Origin: Dyella sp. M7H15-1
Lineage (GTDB): Bacteria > Pseudomonadota > Gammaproteobacteria > Xanthomonadales > Rhodanobacteraceae
Assembly (NCBI RefSeq): GCF_004114615.1
Contig: NZ_CP035300.1
Location: forward strand, 62,001 to 126,000
DNA: 64,000 nt
Direction of reading: 5' to 3'
Made by a program: the position numbers and the translations under genes. Position 1 is the stretch's first letter, and every line of letters begins with the position of its first letter. Of the stretch, positions 1-9,349 are shown in pieces. The notes beneath the pieces are model-generated. The model was given only the letters and a program-made list of their open reading frames with translations, made no database searches and was not told the DNA's origin.

Positions 1-1
1 C

Positions 2-1072
2 GTAGGTATGGCCGAGAGCACCGGCGTAGGCATCTATATGAAGGAGTGGTTCCCTGATCTGCCGCAATGGATCTGGGTGTTCGGCAGCGTGGTGATGATC
101 GGTACGCTCAACCTGATGGCCGTGCGCGTGTACGGGGAGATGGAATTCTGGTTCACCATGATCAAAGTGGTGACCGTAGTGCTGATGATTATCGGCGGCG
201 CATGCATCATCTGGTTCGGTTGGGGCAATAGCGGTCACCCCATGGGCCTGAGCAATTTGTGGAGCCATGGCGGTTGGTTTCCCAATGGCTTCGAAGGCAT
301 GGTGTTGGCGTTGCCGATCGTGGTATTTGCCTTCGGTGGCATTGAGACCATCGGCATGGCGGCGGGCGAGGCGGCCGATCCGGCGAAGAACATTCCCCGT
401 GCCGTGAATTCAGTGCTGTGGCGTATCCTGATTTTCTATGTGGGCGCGCTGATCGTGATCATGGCGATCTACCCGTGGAACCAGCTCGGCACACAAGGCA
501 GTCCGTTTGTCACCACGTTTGCCAAGCTAGGCATCCAGCAGGCGGCGGGCATCATCAACTTTGTAGTGATTACTGCGGCGCTGTCGGGCTTCAACAGCAC
601 CACTTTCAGTGGCAGCCGCATGCTATACAGCCTGTCGCACAAGGGGCAGGCACCTGCGTTCCTGGGTAAGGTCAGCGAACAAGGCGTGCCCATACGCAGC
701 GTGCTGGCGTGCATGGCATGCCTGGTGATCAGCGTGCTACTCAACTACATGCTGCCCGGTCGCATCTTCGCCATGATGATGTCGATCCTGTCGTTCAACA
801 CCGTGTGGACCTGGATGATGGTGCTGATTGCACACTTCAGCTTCCGCCGCCGTCACGGAGCTACGGCTTTCCCGTTGCGCGTGTGGCCGCTGAGCAGTGT
901 GATCTGCCTGGCGTTCCTCACCTTTGTGCTGGTGATGCTGGGCTATAGCCCGGATACGCGCGTGGCGCTATATGTGGGGGGCGCGTGGGTGGCATTGCTA
1001 AGTATTGCGTACGTAGTCTTTGGCATCGGGCGGCGCATGAGTTTGACTGCCGGCGATGCGGATGCGGTGTGA
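2..1072 (+). CDS. Amino acid permease, APC/AAT family (5' end outside window)
   Basis: The open frame runs in from the left edge, so the N-terminus is missing; the first in-window ATG at 8 is probably internal. About 355 residues remain, with roughly eight to nine hydrophobic membrane segments. The stretch FAFGGIETIGMAAGEAADP followed by KNIPRAVN is the conserved core of the AAT branch of the amino acid-polyamine-organocation family (ProY, AroP, GabP, CycA). These are inner-membrane proton symporters for amino acids. The substrate cannot be told from the sequence. A hairpin terminator follows about 70 bp after the stop. Confidence 0.85.
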   Translation, partial: VGMAESTGVGIYMKEWFPDLPQWIWVFGSVVMIGTLNLMAVRVYGEMEFWFTMIKVVTVVLMIIGGACIIWFGWGNSGHPMGLSNLWSHGGWFPNGFEGMVLALPIVVFAFGGIETIGMAAGEAADPAKNIPRAVNSVLWRILIFYVGALIVIMAIYPWNQLGTQGSPFVTTFAKLGIQQAAGIINFVVITAALSGFNSTTFSGSRMLYSLSHKGQAPAFLGKVSEQGVPIRSVLACMACLVISVLLNYMLPGRIFAMMMSILSFNTVWTWMMVLIAHFSFRRRHGATAFPLRVWPLSSVICLAFLTFVLVMLGYSPDTRVALYVGGAWVALLSIAYVVFGIGRRMSLTAGDADAV

Positions 1073-1140
1073 TGAGGTGATTTGACGTCGATCGAAACCG
1101 CGTAGGGTTATCTGACGGCACACTGTTTTGATCGATTCGA

Positions 1141-1175
1141 GCGAGGCCCCTTCACGGGCTTCGCTTTTTAATTTG
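1141..1175 (+). terminator. Rho-independent terminator after the permease gene
   Basis: A 9-bp stem (GCGAGGCCC with GGGCTTCGC, one G-T pair) with a short CTTCA loop is followed directly by TTTTTAATTT. Position and strand fit the end of the permease transcript. Confidence 0.75.
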
Positions 1176-1553
1176 CACTTACTGCTGCTGGTGCACTATA
1201 TGCAGGTCATGCGTCAATCAGAGCTTTCTAAAGTTTTGTGGGTTGTTTCTTACATGACAGTCTTAGCTTGAGCACATGAGTTTCGAATATGGCCGACTTT
1301 CTCTTTTTGAGTTCAGTGCTAGCGTTTATCCATCCGCACAAAAAAGGGGAAGGCGCTAGCACACGGTACGATGGCTGCTGGGGTTGGCCATATCTTCGCT
1401 TCGATAGCCAAGTGTCGAGTAAAAGGCATGAAGTTCGGGCGTCGAAGCGAGCGGCTCATGGGGCAGCCCGGCATTAGTTTTCATTTGAACATACCGCCCA
1501 GCAAAGATGCTGTTGGCATGGATGTGTTCAAGTCACAGAGCTGGAATCATTCT
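1176..1553. other. Intergenic region upstream of the metalloprotease gene
   Basis: A+T-richer than its surroundings, with no convincing gene. The protease frame stays open upstream to 1371, but the signal peptide starts at 1554, so the upstream part is taken as untranslated leader and promoter. I found no clear promoter hexamers. Confidence 0.5.
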
Positions 1554-2465
1554 ATGAAAAAAGCCTTGTTGTTTCTCTCGCTGACTCTGGCGGTCTCCAC
1601 GACAGTAAATGCTGATGAGGTTACGCGATGTTCAACCGTCGACCCTTCTCCGGATGTGATGGCGGCCATCACAGCTAAAGCTTTGGCTACGCCCCATAGC
1701 AACCCGCCAGCAGTAATTAAGATTGCTTGGCATGAAATTATAAAAAGCGACGGGACAGGCGCTATCAGTACAGAAAGGATGAGAGAGCAGATCAGTGATC
1801 TCAACCGGAGCATGCAGGCAAACGGTATACCTATCACTTTTCAGCTCGCAAGTTGGAGCGAGTACACCTCCGATTCGTGGTTTTCTTCATGCGAAGACAA
1901 TCAGGATATGCGCGATATCCTTGCGATAGCGCCGCAAAATTACATCAATGTTTACAGTTGCAGTGATGCATCTGGCTCGCTTGGCAAGGCTAGTATTCCC
2001 TACTTCCTCCAAGGCGATGAGGGATCAAAGGAAAATTTCGTATACGTCAATTTCAATACACTTCCTGGCGGGGAAGGACCTTATGCGGAAGGCGCTACGC
2101 TAGTGCATGAAATCGGTCACTATCTCGGTCTGGTGCATGTATTCGAGATCGGGTACGGAGTGTGCGCAGCGGGTAATAACCCTTTGACGGGTACAGGAAA
2201 CTGGTCGGGTGACTTCATCATGGATACGCCACCTCAGAGTATGCCTACTGCAGGCTGCCCGATGGTTGCGCCTAGCACATGTCCGGGTTCGCAGAATTCG
2301 ATCCATAACTACATGGATTACTCCAATGACATTTGCTTGACGACATTTACGCCTGGTCAGCGTGATCTTATGTATGCTGCTACCAGTTTGTTGCGTCCTA
2401 CACTATGGGCTGGTGGTGGTGGGGCTGCACGCGCGTCTGTTCTGGCACCTATCAAAATTCCCTGA
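1554..2465 (+). CDS. Secreted zinc metalloprotease, M43 (pappalysin/cytophagalysin-like)
   Basis: Start at ATG 1554, because MKKALLFLSLTLAVSTTVNA is a typical Sec signal peptide; the open frame extends upstream to 1371 but would bury it. The mature protein contains HEIGHYLGLVH (H185, H189 and the third histidine H195), the metzincin HExxHxxGxxH zinc site, and further on NYMDYSND, which fits the Met-turn. Several cysteines suggest disulfides outside the cytoplasm. Length 303 aa fits the catalytic domain of M43 proteases without extra C-terminal domains. It probably degrades external peptides or proteins. It stands alone, and codon use is somewhat A+T-richer than neighbouring genes. Confidence 0.85.
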   Translation: MKKALLFLSLTLAVSTTVNADEVTRCSTVDPSPDVMAAITAKALATPHSNPPAVIKIAWHEIIKSDGTGAISTERMREQISDLNRSMQANGIPITFQLASWSEYTSDSWFSSCEDNQDMRDILAIAPQNYINVYSCSDASGSLGKASIPYFLQGDEGSKENFVYVNFNTLPGGEGPYAEGATLVHEIGHYLGLVHVFEIGYGVCAAGNNPLTGTGNWSGDFIMDTPPQSMPTAGCPMVAPSTCPGSQNSIHNYMDYSNDICLTTFTPGQRDLMYAATSLLRPTLWAGGGGAARASVLAPIKIP

Positions 2466-2487
2466 CACTCGTAGCATGACTTTTTGC

Positions 2488-2515
2488 TCGTAGCGCCCCG
2501 TAAGGGGCGTTACGA
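2488..2515. terminator. Hairpin between convergent metalloprotease and rapA genes
   Basis: A 12-bp stem (TCGTAGCGCCCC and GGGGCGTTACGA, one G-T pair) with a GTAA loop lies between two convergent stop codons. The flanking T tracts are short on both sides, so it may act weakly in both directions. Confidence 0.5.
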
Positions 2516-2547
2516 ATTTGGGAAGTCCTCACTATTGCCAAGATTGT

Positions 2548-5388
2548 TCAGCGCAATGCCAGAAAATCCGGACTCACCACAAACCGCACCGCATCCAGTC
2601 GCAGCCGTGCTTGCGGCAAGGCATGGAGCAAAGCTGCGCGCTCTTCTTCCACGCGGGTCACTTCCGCTTCGCTGATCGACAGGTTGATGGCTTGCAACGC
2701 ACGCAGGCGCGCCAATTCTGCATCCAGCAGCTCTCTGGCTTCCGTCACGGCTTCGGCAATGTTGGCCTGCGCACGCAACGCAGCAGCGGCTTCGGCTTTC
2801 TCCAGCATTGGCGGTACCAGTTTGGTGAGGAATTTGCGATAACGCGGTACTTCGATGTTGCGATCGCCGGCTTTGCGGATCGATGTATCGCTAGGCTGGA
2901 AATTCGCGCGTTCGGTAAGCTTGGTGTCGATGGTGACGACGATGGGTTGGGGGGGCAGGAAGCGTTCTGCATCAAGGCTGCGATCAGCCACGCACTCCAA
3001 CACGTACACAGCCTGCAGCAGCGCGCTACGTGCGGACAGTCCATCGTCGACCATGAAAGCGGCGTTGCCACGCTCGCTGGAAAGCGCCAGATCCATCGCT
3101 CCGACGATCATGGGGTGATCGAGTCGCAGCAACGGTAGGTCTTCACGCGCCAGTGCTACATCGCGCGAGAAGGTGATGGACATCGGGCCCTCGGCGAAAC
3201 CGGGCAGGGCGTCGGTGGACAGGTATTGCGGATCGAGCAGGACCACCTTGCCGCCGAGTTCTTCCGCCTGAATACCGAAGGACTCGAGCAGGCGCTGCTG
3301 GAACGCGTCGCGCGAAGGATTGTCGTCTTCCCGGCGGAAAGCCTGGGCCAGTTCGTCCGCATGCGGATCGCGGCTGGCGGCAAGCTCAAGCAGATGATCG
3401 CGGCCGGCGCGGATCAGTTCGGCCATTTGTTCGTGGCTGGCGCGCGTTTCGGTCAGCAGCACATCCAGTTCCTGGTCGCGCTGGTCATCGCCGCGCGCGT
3501 GTTCGTCAGCAAGCCTGGCCAGTGGCTCGCCAAAACGGCGCAGCAGTTCACGACCATCGGCGGGGCTGGTGCGGAAAGCATCCACTCCTTCGTGATACCA
3601 GCGTGCGAGCACGTGTTGCGCACTGTCGGTGGCAGTGATGATGTGGATGCCGATGTCGTGCTTTTGCCCGATGCGATCCAAGCGGCCGATGCGTTGCTCC
3701 AGCAGGTCCGGATCGAGCGGCAGGTCCCACAGCACCAGGCGATGTGCAAATTGGAAGTTACGGCCCTCCGAGCCGATCTCCGAGCAGATCAGCAATCGCG
3801 CACCATCCGCCTGCGCGAAATACGCCGCATTGCGATCGCGCTGCACAATGCCCAAGCCTTCGTGGAAGCGGGCAATGCCTGCGCCGGTGCGCGTGCGCAG
3901 GGCTTCTTCCAGCGCCAGCACCTTGGCCTGGCTGCGGCAGATCAGCAGGAATTTGTCTTGCGGATGGCGTTCCAGCAACGCGACTAGTGTGTCGACGCGT
4001 GGATCGTCGGTGTAGTCCACTTCGATGACCGGCACCGGTTGCTGGATATCGGCGTGGAATTCGGCGAGCAAGGCCTGACGTGTGTTGTCGTCCAATGGGG
4101 TGGCGTCGATCAGTTCCCATTCGGGCATGCGCTTGGGGAAACCGCCGATGCTGGCGCGACGATTGCGGAACATCGAACGGCCAGTGCCATGGCGATCAAT
4201 CAACGCAGCGACCAGGTCGCGGCTGTGCTCAGGCTTGGTGGTATCGGCCAGACAGACTTGCAGCACCGCATCGCCTTCGAAGGCGTTGCGAAGCTGTTCC
4301 AGCTCGGCGGGTTCCAGCGGCGTACGCTCCAGCAGTTTGTCTGCGATATGTGAAAGCAACTTGAAGCGTTCGGACTCGGCCAGATAGAGATCCAGGTCGT
4401 GATAGCGCTGCGGATCGAGCAGACGCAGGCGCGCGAAGTGGCCGCTGCGACCCAACTGCTCCGGCGTGGCAGTCAGCAGGAGCACGCCTGGTGTGGTCGC
4501 GGCGAGCTGCTCTACCAACGTGTAGCGTGGGCTGGCTGCCTCAGGTGTCCAGGCAAGGTGATGGGCCTCGTCCACCACCAGCAGATCCCAGTGCGCGTCC
4601 AGCAACTGACTGGCACGCTTGGGGCTGTGTTCGAGGAAGCTGAAATCGGCGATGATCAACTGTTCGTCGTCGAACGGGTTGTGGTCGCCATCGGATGGCT
4701 CGACGGCTTCGCAGCGTTCTTCGTCGTAGATCGCAAAGCTCAGGTTGAAGCGCCGCAGCAATTCCACGAACCATTGATAGACCAGCGTATCCGGCAGCAG
4801 CACCAGTACGCGCGAGACACGGCCCGTGGCAATCTGGCGGGCGATGATTATGCCGGCCTCGATGGTCTTGCCCAGGCCCACTTCATCGGCGAGCAAGATG
4901 CGCGGCGGATGACGCGATGCGGCAATACTGGCCACGCGAAGCTGATGCGGCACCAGCCCGATGCGCGCCGCGCCAAGGCCCCAACTGGGTGAACAGCGCG
5001 CTTGGGCACGGCGCTTCAGACCTTCCAGGCGCAGTTCGAAATGGTGCACTGGATCGGTGCGGCCGCCGATCAGCCGATCATCGGCCTGGCTGACGCTCTG
5101 TTCGTCATCAAGCTGCCCTTCGTGCAGCTCGCGACCTTCGCCGCGATAGACCAGCAACCCCTCGCGCTCCTCGATCCGTTCCACCAGAAAGGCGATGCCC
5201 TTGCCGGCTACCCGCTGCCCGGCGCGGAATTCCGCGCGTACCAACGGGGCGGAATCCACCGCGTAAGGGCGCAACACGCCCGACTTGGCGAACAACACCT
5301 GCACCCCACGTCCTTCGACGCGCAGCACAGTACCGAGGCCGAGTTCAGGCTCGGCGGTAGAAATCCAGCGTTGACCGGGTAGGAACAT
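2548..5388 (-). CDS. rapA: RNA polymerase-associated ATPase RapA (HepA)
   Basis: A 946-residue Swi2/Snf2-type ATPase, close to the usual ~968 aa of RapA. The N-terminal tandem Tudor-like part (FLPGQRWISTAEPELGLGTV) binds RNA polymerase. Helicase motif I is DEVGLGKTIEAG (K174) and the DEAH box is VVDEAHHL (D273-H276); the helicase C lobe shows EGRNFQFAHRLVLWDLP and QRIGRLDRIGQ. RapA recycles RNA polymerase stuck after termination and rescues backtracked complexes. The start MFLPGQRW matches the family. It is transcribed alone. Confidence 0.97.
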   Translation of the reverse strand: MFLPGQRWISTAEPELGLGTVLRVEGRGVQVLFAKSGVLRPYAVDSAPLVRAEFRAGQRVAGKGIAFLVERIEEREGLLVYRGEGRELHEGQLDDEQSVSQADDRLIGGRTDPVHHFELRLEGLKRRAQARCSPSWGLGAARIGLVPHQLRVASIAASRHPPRILLADEVGLGKTIEAGIIIARQIATGRVSRVLVLLPDTLVYQWFVELLRRFNLSFAIYDEERCEAVEPSDGDHNPFDDEQLIIADFSFLEHSPKRASQLLDAHWDLLVVDEAHHLAWTPEAASPRYTLVEQLAATTPGVLLLTATPEQLGRSGHFARLRLLDPQRYHDLDLYLAESERFKLLSHIADKLLERTPLEPAELEQLRNAFEGDAVLQVCLADTTKPEHSRDLVAALIDRHGTGRSMFRNRRASIGGFPKRMPEWELIDATPLDDNTRQALLAEFHADIQQPVPVIEVDYTDDPRVDTLVALLERHPQDKFLLICRSQAKVLALEEALRTRTGAGIARFHEGLGIVQRDRNAAYFAQADGARLLICSEIGSEGRNFQFAHRLVLWDLPLDPDLLEQRIGRLDRIGQKHDIGIHIITATDSAQHVLARWYHEGVDAFRTSPADGRELLRRFGEPLARLADEHARGDDQRDQELDVLLTETRASHEQMAELIRAGRDHLLELAASRDPHADELAQAFRREDDNPSRDAFQQRLLESFGIQAEELGGKVVLLDPQYLSTDALPGFAEGPMSITFSRDVALAREDLPLLRLDHPMIVGAMDLALSSERGNAAFMVDDGLSARSALLQAVYVLECVADRSLDAERFLPPQPIVVTIDTKLTERANFQPSDTSIRKAGDRNIEVPRYRKFLTKLVPPMLEKAEAAAALRAQANIAEAVTEARELLDAELARLRALQAINLSISEAEVTRVEEERAALLHALPQARLRLDAVRFVVSPDFLALR

Positions 5389-5553
5389 TGCCTGCAGCGT
5401 GCGTGGTTTGGAGGGGTGTCGATTATCCGCTCAGCGACAGTGATTGCCTAGGCGGGTCCCTAGAACAAGGTAAGTCAGCGACGCCATGTATCAGTCCGTG
5501 GGCTTGTGGTAATCCATGTCCGATCGCAATGATTGACTGGTAAAGCATGCCTT
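5389..5553. other. Upstream region of rapA, nothing else recognised
   Basis: Non-coding stretch before rapA on the minus strand. It should hold the rapA promoter, but no hexamers stand out. It abuts an IS66 remnant, so part of it may be insertion-sequence debris. Confidence 0.4.
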
Positions 5554-5670
5554 TCAGCGCCTTGGCGTGAGTTCTTCGATCCGCTTGTTTGGGTGCTGGC
5601 CGATACGTTGCAGCACGTCAGCCAGGCAGGTGTAGGGATCGACATAGGGAAAACGCCGATACTTATTCAG
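5554..5670 (-). pseudogene. IS66-family transposase C-terminal remnant
   Basis: Read on the minus strand, this gives about 38 residues ending in a stop, including VDPYTCLADVLQRIGQHP and then NKRIEELTPRR. This is the hallmark C-terminal tail of IS66-family transposases (an xPYxYLxDVLxRIxxHPxxRIxELxP pattern). The rest of the transposase is absent and no terminal inverted repeats are visible, so this is a decayed fragment. It lies directly after the terminator of the H-NS-like gene. Confidence 0.7.
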
Positions 5671-5680
5671 CATTGCCCTT

Positions 5681-5712
5681 AAAACGAAACCCCGCAGCTT
5701 AAGTCTGCAGGG
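5681..5712 (-). terminator. Rho-independent terminator of the H-NS-like gene
   Basis: On the minus strand CCCTGCAG pairs with CTGCGGGG around an ACTTAAG loop, followed by TTTCGTTTT. It lies about 40 bp past the stop codon at 5752. Confidence 0.75.
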
Positions 5713-5751
5713 CTGGTATTCATATGTTCCATACCTGGTGTGGGTGGAGCA

Positions 5752-6162
5752 TCAGCGCCGCTTGACCCTCCTGCGCGTGGCCTTCTTGGAGGCTTTCTTC
5801 GCGGGCGCTGCCTTGGTCCTTCTACCGCCAGTAATCAGAAGGCTTTCCGCGGTGACGCCGCGGCGCTTGAGTGCGGCCGCAAACCATAGTGGGCGCTTGC
5901 CGCGACCCGTCCAGGTCTGGCTGGGGTCTTCCGGGTTGCGATACTTCGGCGCTACGGCACCACGCTTGCCACCTTTGCCACCTTTGCCACCATGAGCAGG
6001 ATAGACATCTGCGAGCGTGAGGCCGGAGGTGCTGAGTATTGCGTCAATCTTCTTTCTGACTTCTTGGACCTGGCTAGCCCTCGCTTCCTGCATCTTTGAT
6101 TCGGCGTTTGCGATGAGTGCCTTGAGTTCTTTGGGAGAAAGGGATGTGAGATCAATCGCCAT
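5752..6162 (-). CDS. H-NS family nucleoid protein (HvrA/Xanthomonas type)
   Basis: A 136-aa DNA-binding protein. The N-terminal half (LSPKELKALIANAESKMQEA...) is a predicted coiled-coil oligomerisation segment. The centre has the family's DNA-binding signature YRNPEDPSQTWTGRGKRPLW. The C-terminal tail is very rich in Lys and Arg (KKASKKATRRRVKRR). Such proteins bind A+T-rich DNA and silence horizontally acquired genes. I use ATG 6162, where the family's usual start lies; a GTG at 6216 would add 18 residues. A glycine-lysine run (GGKGGKGGKRG) links the domains, coded by short CCACCTTTG-type repeats. Confidence 0.88.
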   Translation of the reverse strand: MAIDLTSLSPKELKALIANAESKMQEARASQVQEVRKKIDAILSTSGLTLADVYPAHGGKGGKGGKRGAVAPKYRNPEDPSQTWTGRGKRPLWFAAALKRRGVTAESLLITGGRRTKAAPAKKASKKATRRRVKRR

Positions 6163-6430
6163 GGATGGCCTTTGTTGTTGGGATGTCTGGATGCCTAGGT
6201 TATAAACAACGGCCACAAAAATGCAATAAAAAGGAGCTTATTTAATGAACATGGTGTTTATTTTTCTGAGCGGATTTGAGAAGTTTTCGAACGTTGAGAA
6301 AATATGTCCTGGTTAACCGCCCCATCCGGGTAATCGGGAGTGGACGCTCTTCGCATTATGGGAACGCTATCCGGTGTTAGATTTTTTTTGCGGCAATAGG
6401 TGCCGCAACTCGAATAGGAAAGGGGGTTTT

Positions 6431-6916
6431 ATGTTACACATACCAAGCAAATTTGGTTCGCGCCACGCTGTCATTACCACGCTTTTGGCAGCGATGCTAT
6501 CCACATCTGCCCTGGCTTTTCAGGCGCCGTCTACCGGTCTTGGGCAGGCATGGCCCAATGCTATCGATGTAAGTGCAAGCCCTCATTACCATGTCTACGT
6601 GTTTGTTCGTGATGGTATTCGTTATGTCCAGGTCAATGACTTGAATGGAACGGTCCGTGCAGCGGTGGCTATCGGTGATCACGAGGTGTTGGTGTTGCCG
6701 GTGGGTGTGGATGCGCAGTATGTCTCCACATCGCAAGTTGGTGACCAAACGGCAAAGATCGCCGGTAATGCGGAGACTATCTACAGCGATGGTTCTACGC
6801 AAATTACAGCCGAACCTTCAAGCAATGGCACCGTGCAACTCAACATTGTCAAACCCAATCTGTGCAAGGATCCTAGTGATTGCACCGGAAGTGTGATTAG
6901 GCGCATTGGAAGCTGA
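6431..6916 (+). CDS. Exported protein of unknown function
   Basis: Start chosen at ATG 6431, preceded by AGGAAAGGGGG; the upstream frame to 6374 has no such site. Residues 1-30 have a basic start, a hydrophobic core (AVITTLLAAMLSTSALA) and a signal peptidase site, so the 161-aa product should be periplasmic or secreted. The mature part has no recognised domain; two cysteines near the end (LCKDPSDC) could form a disulfide. Sequence such as HYHVYVFVRDGIRYVQVNDLNGTVRAAV suggests a small beta-rich fold. A+T-rich upstream DNA fits H-NS silencing. Function unknown. Confidence 0.75.
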   Translation: MLHIPSKFGSRHAVITTLLAAMLSTSALAFQAPSTGLGQAWPNAIDVSASPHYHVYVFVRDGIRYVQVNDLNGTVRAAVAIGDHEVLVLPVGVDAQYVSTSQVGDQTAKIAGNAETIYSDGSTQITAEPSSNGTVQLNIVKPNLCKDPSDCTGSVIRRIGS

Positions 6917-6934
6917 AAAGTAAAGGGTTGGATG

Positions 6935-8590
6935 TCAGCGGATATAGAGTTCGAGTGCGGGAGACGTCGCGTGCGAATCCCGCACTTGCTGGCTTGCATC
7001 GTGTAGCAGTGCGGTCATCAGGTAGTTGTCCTGTGATGTACGGATGTGCAGTTCGCCGTCATAGAGGCGAACGTGGTCCCGCATGGCAGCTACGCCAAGC
7101 CCATTTGCCCCCAGCTTCAATGCCAACTGCTGGTGCTTCGATTTTTTATGCGCGAGGTCGTCCAGGTCATCCGCGCAATCCATGCCTGTCATGCGTAACA
7201 CGGCCCAGCGCTGTCCATGAGTCAAGCCACCACGCAGGGATATCGTGATGGTTGTCCAGGAACTCTGCTCGCAGATGTAGACCACCGCTTCGCACACCAG
7301 GCGGTAAATAGCGGCATGCACGCCTGGTGAGAGCAGGCTCAGTCCGCGCCCTTTCATTTCGAAGCGATACGCCAGGCCGGCTTCATCCAGGCTACGGCCG
7401 ATCGTTTCACGCAGTGCGGCGGGTAATCCGCGTTCCCGCCAGGCCGTCGGGTGCATGGATTCCGCGAGCCGATACATCTGATGTTGTGTCGCTGCGGCTT
7501 GCCGGTAGTAATTTTGCCCTTCGGTCATCGGCAGCATGTGCTTGAAACGGTTGAGTAGGCGCGTTTGTGTCAATTGCACGGTGCCGCCGATCTGCTCCAG
7601 TGCCTGGGCAGCCTGTCGCATGCGTACTTCACACTGATACAGGCCTTGTTGCGCTAGCTTCACGGCGGCTTTGGCGTCGAGATGTTCCTGTTCCTCGGCG
7701 GCGTTTTGTACCGTGATGCGTGCGCCCAGCGCAAACAGGCATGTCGCGGCGAAAGCAATGAAGGCTTGCGCGCCGATTACGCCGATGACGTTGTGCTCTA
7801 CGGTCATTTCGACAAAGATGCAAGCCATGACCAGCGTTATGCCTACCGCCGCAGCACGCCAGCCATGCTTCATGGTGAGCCAGGCGACAGGCAGGAACAT
7901 CGCCATGCGAATGACTTGTTGAGCATCTGCGGAGGCTCGATAGTTGGTCCACACCAGCATGGCCAGCGTAGGAAGCAACAACATGGTTGTTTCCAGGGTC
8001 AGGCGACTGTGGGCAAGGCGAAGCAGATGGGCATGCAGCGACGCCGGTTTCTGCAGCTTGATGGCCAGGGCCAGCGGCACGAAGGTGAGGATGCCTGTGT
8101 ATTTGCCCAGGAATATCTGCACGACATCGAGGGGGCGAAAGGCATAGGGATGAGGCGTATGGACGGGTTGTACGACAGTTATCAATACCGTAAAGGTGGC
8201 GATGGTCCACATGGCAGATGCCGCGACGACACAGGTGAGCAATGCATTGACTTTCACGATCCGTTTTGAAGGGAAAAGTGAAAGTTTGTCTTTGCACCAC
8301 CAAACCACGGGCATGGCGTACAGAATCGGTGGAATCGAGTTGAGCGCCATCCAGGTAGCGCCAAACTGATCCCGGTATTCGTCATTTTGATAGACGAGCG
8401 GACCTACTTCCGCGAGGGCCAGCGTCGGCCAATAGCGATATGGCAATAGCAACAGGCTGGCTAGGCGAAGCCCGCAAGTTACCATCCAGAGGCTGTTTGC
8501 ATATGGTCGAAGGAATGCAAAGGCCACCCCATACCCCACAAAGACTACAACTTGCAGTAGCCATCTGTTCGCAGTGATTGACTTCAGCAT
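6935..8590 (-). CDS. MASE1-type membrane sensor histidine kinase (NarX/ComP-like ATPase)
   Basis: The N-terminal ~290 residues contain about eight to ten membrane helices in the MASE1 arrangement (LRPYANSLWMVTCGLRLASLLLLPYRYWPTL...). A cytoplasmic helical region follows, then an HATPase_c domain whose G-box reads LGANGLGVAAMRDHVRLYDG, as in NarX/UhpB/ComP kinases. The dimerisation helix (QMYRLAESMHPTAWRERGL) is diverged, so the phospho-accepting histidine is not obvious. Such kinases signal to LuxR/NarL-type regulators. I use ATG 8590; an upstream start at 8623 is possible. No partner is adjacent now, but a GacA/UvrY regulator lies just beyond the ICE at 53585. Confidence 0.8.
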   Translation of the reverse strand: MLKSITANRWLLQVVVFVGYGVAFAFLRPYANSLWMVTCGLRLASLLLLPYRYWPTLALAEVGPLVYQNDEYRDQFGATWMALNSIPPILYAMPVVWWCKDKLSLFPSKRIVKVNALLTCVVAASAMWTIATFTVLITVVQPVHTPHPYAFRPLDVVQIFLGKYTGILTFVPLALAIKLQKPASLHAHLLRLAHSRLTLETTMLLLPTLAMLVWTNYRASADAQQVIRMAMFLPVAWLTMKHGWRAAAVGITLVMACIFVEMTVEHNVIGVIGAQAFIAFAATCLFALGARITVQNAAEEQEHLDAKAAVKLAQQGLYQCEVRMRQAAQALEQIGGTVQLTQTRLLNRFKHMLPMTEGQNYYRQAAATQHQMYRLAESMHPTAWRERGLPAALRETIGRSLDEAGLAYRFEMKGRGLSLLSPGVHAAIYRLVCEAVVYICEQSSWTTITISLRGGLTHGQRWAVLRMTGMDCADDLDDLAHKKSKHQQLALKLGANGLGVAAMRDHVRLYDGELHIRTSQDNYLMTALLHDASQQVRDSHATSPALELYIR

Positions 8591-8623
8591 CTGCGTTGCC
8601 CCCCAAGCCCGATATAACCGCAC

Positions 8624-8943
8624 GCTAACTGTTCGTGGTCGGTCATGACATCCGGCGAAGCATCTAGGTACTGCTGGTAAAGCTAAGACTGTGCCATCGT
8701 GGGTTAAAACAGTATTCGATGGGACGTCTTAATGGTGTTATGACTACAAAGATCGGGACCCTGCGCGTTGTAGGTAATCATACTCGTCGCCGCATTTGGA
8801 AACGTGAAGATCGAGCCCGACGGTAGTGGGGCATCTTTGGTGCCCTACAACCTTCAGCAGTTCTTGCGCCGGAGACCGAGATGGGCGGCTAAGACCTTGC
8901 CGTGTGTGAGATAATTGTTGTTCCAGCAACACCCCATCGTGCC
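8624..8943. other. Divergent intergenic region, no gene
   Basis: Should hold the promoters of the minus-strand kinase and the plus-strand small basic gene. I see no gene, RNA or clear operator. Confidence 0.45.
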
Positions 8944-9240
8944 ATGACCCTCCCTAAAGATGCCTTTCGTCGCTTCCAGGAAGAACTCGCAGCCCTGGAC
9001 AAGCAGATCGAACAACGTGCTTCCAAGAAACAGGCCGCAAAACAGGCGGCTGTATCTGCGATGGAAAGGGCGAAGGAAGAGTTCCTGGCGCTCCGTCAGC
9101 GTCACAATCTGACCGTGGCGGACGTAGTGTCCTTTTTTCCGGAGGAAGAGGGTATTGCTTACCTGCAGAGCTTGATTACCCAGCAGGCCGAGGCAAAGCC
9201 ACGCCGTGGCCGCAAGCCCAGGGTAGTCAGCGCAGACTGA
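8944..9240 (+). CDS. Small basic protein with AT-hook-like tail, possibly H-NS-related
   Basis: A 98-aa protein starting at ATG 8944. Residues 1-60 form a charged, helix-rich, probably coiled-coil segment (RRFQEELAALDKQIEQRASKK...). The middle LRQRHNLTVADVVSFFPEEE resembles the linker of H-NS-type proteins. The end KPRRGRKPRV contains an RGRKP core like an AT-hook. The YRNP/TWTGRG DNA-binding signature of true H-NS proteins is missing. It may bind DNA or form mixed oligomers with the H-NS protein at 5752, but that is inference. It is the last chromosomal gene before the ICE. Confidence 0.65.
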   Translation: MTLPKDAFRRFQEELAALDKQIEQRASKKQAAKQAAVSAMERAKEEFLALRQRHNLTVADVVSFFPEEEGIAYLQSLITQQAEAKPRRGRKPRVVSAD

Positions 9241-9330
9241 TCGAATCAGTGTTTCCGGTGGCAGCATTGCCGCGGGTGTGTGGCTTATTTATCTGGTGAA
9301 GCACCGCGATATCGATCATTAATATTCGCT

Positions 9331-9349
9331 AATGGGAATTATTCTCATT
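9331..9349. promoter_or_regulatory. Fur-box-like palindrome
   Basis: The core TGGGAAT-T-ATTCTCA is a 7-1-7 inverted repeat with one mismatch, very like TGAGAAT-n-ATTCTCA Fur sites. It lies between the small basic gene and the split tRNA. No iron-related gene is adjacent, so its target, if any, is unclear. Confidence 0.4.

Noticed and set aside
5554-5670. An active IS66 element upstream of the H-NS-like gene
   Set aside because: Only about 38 C-terminal codons remain and no inverted repeats or other IS66 genes are present.
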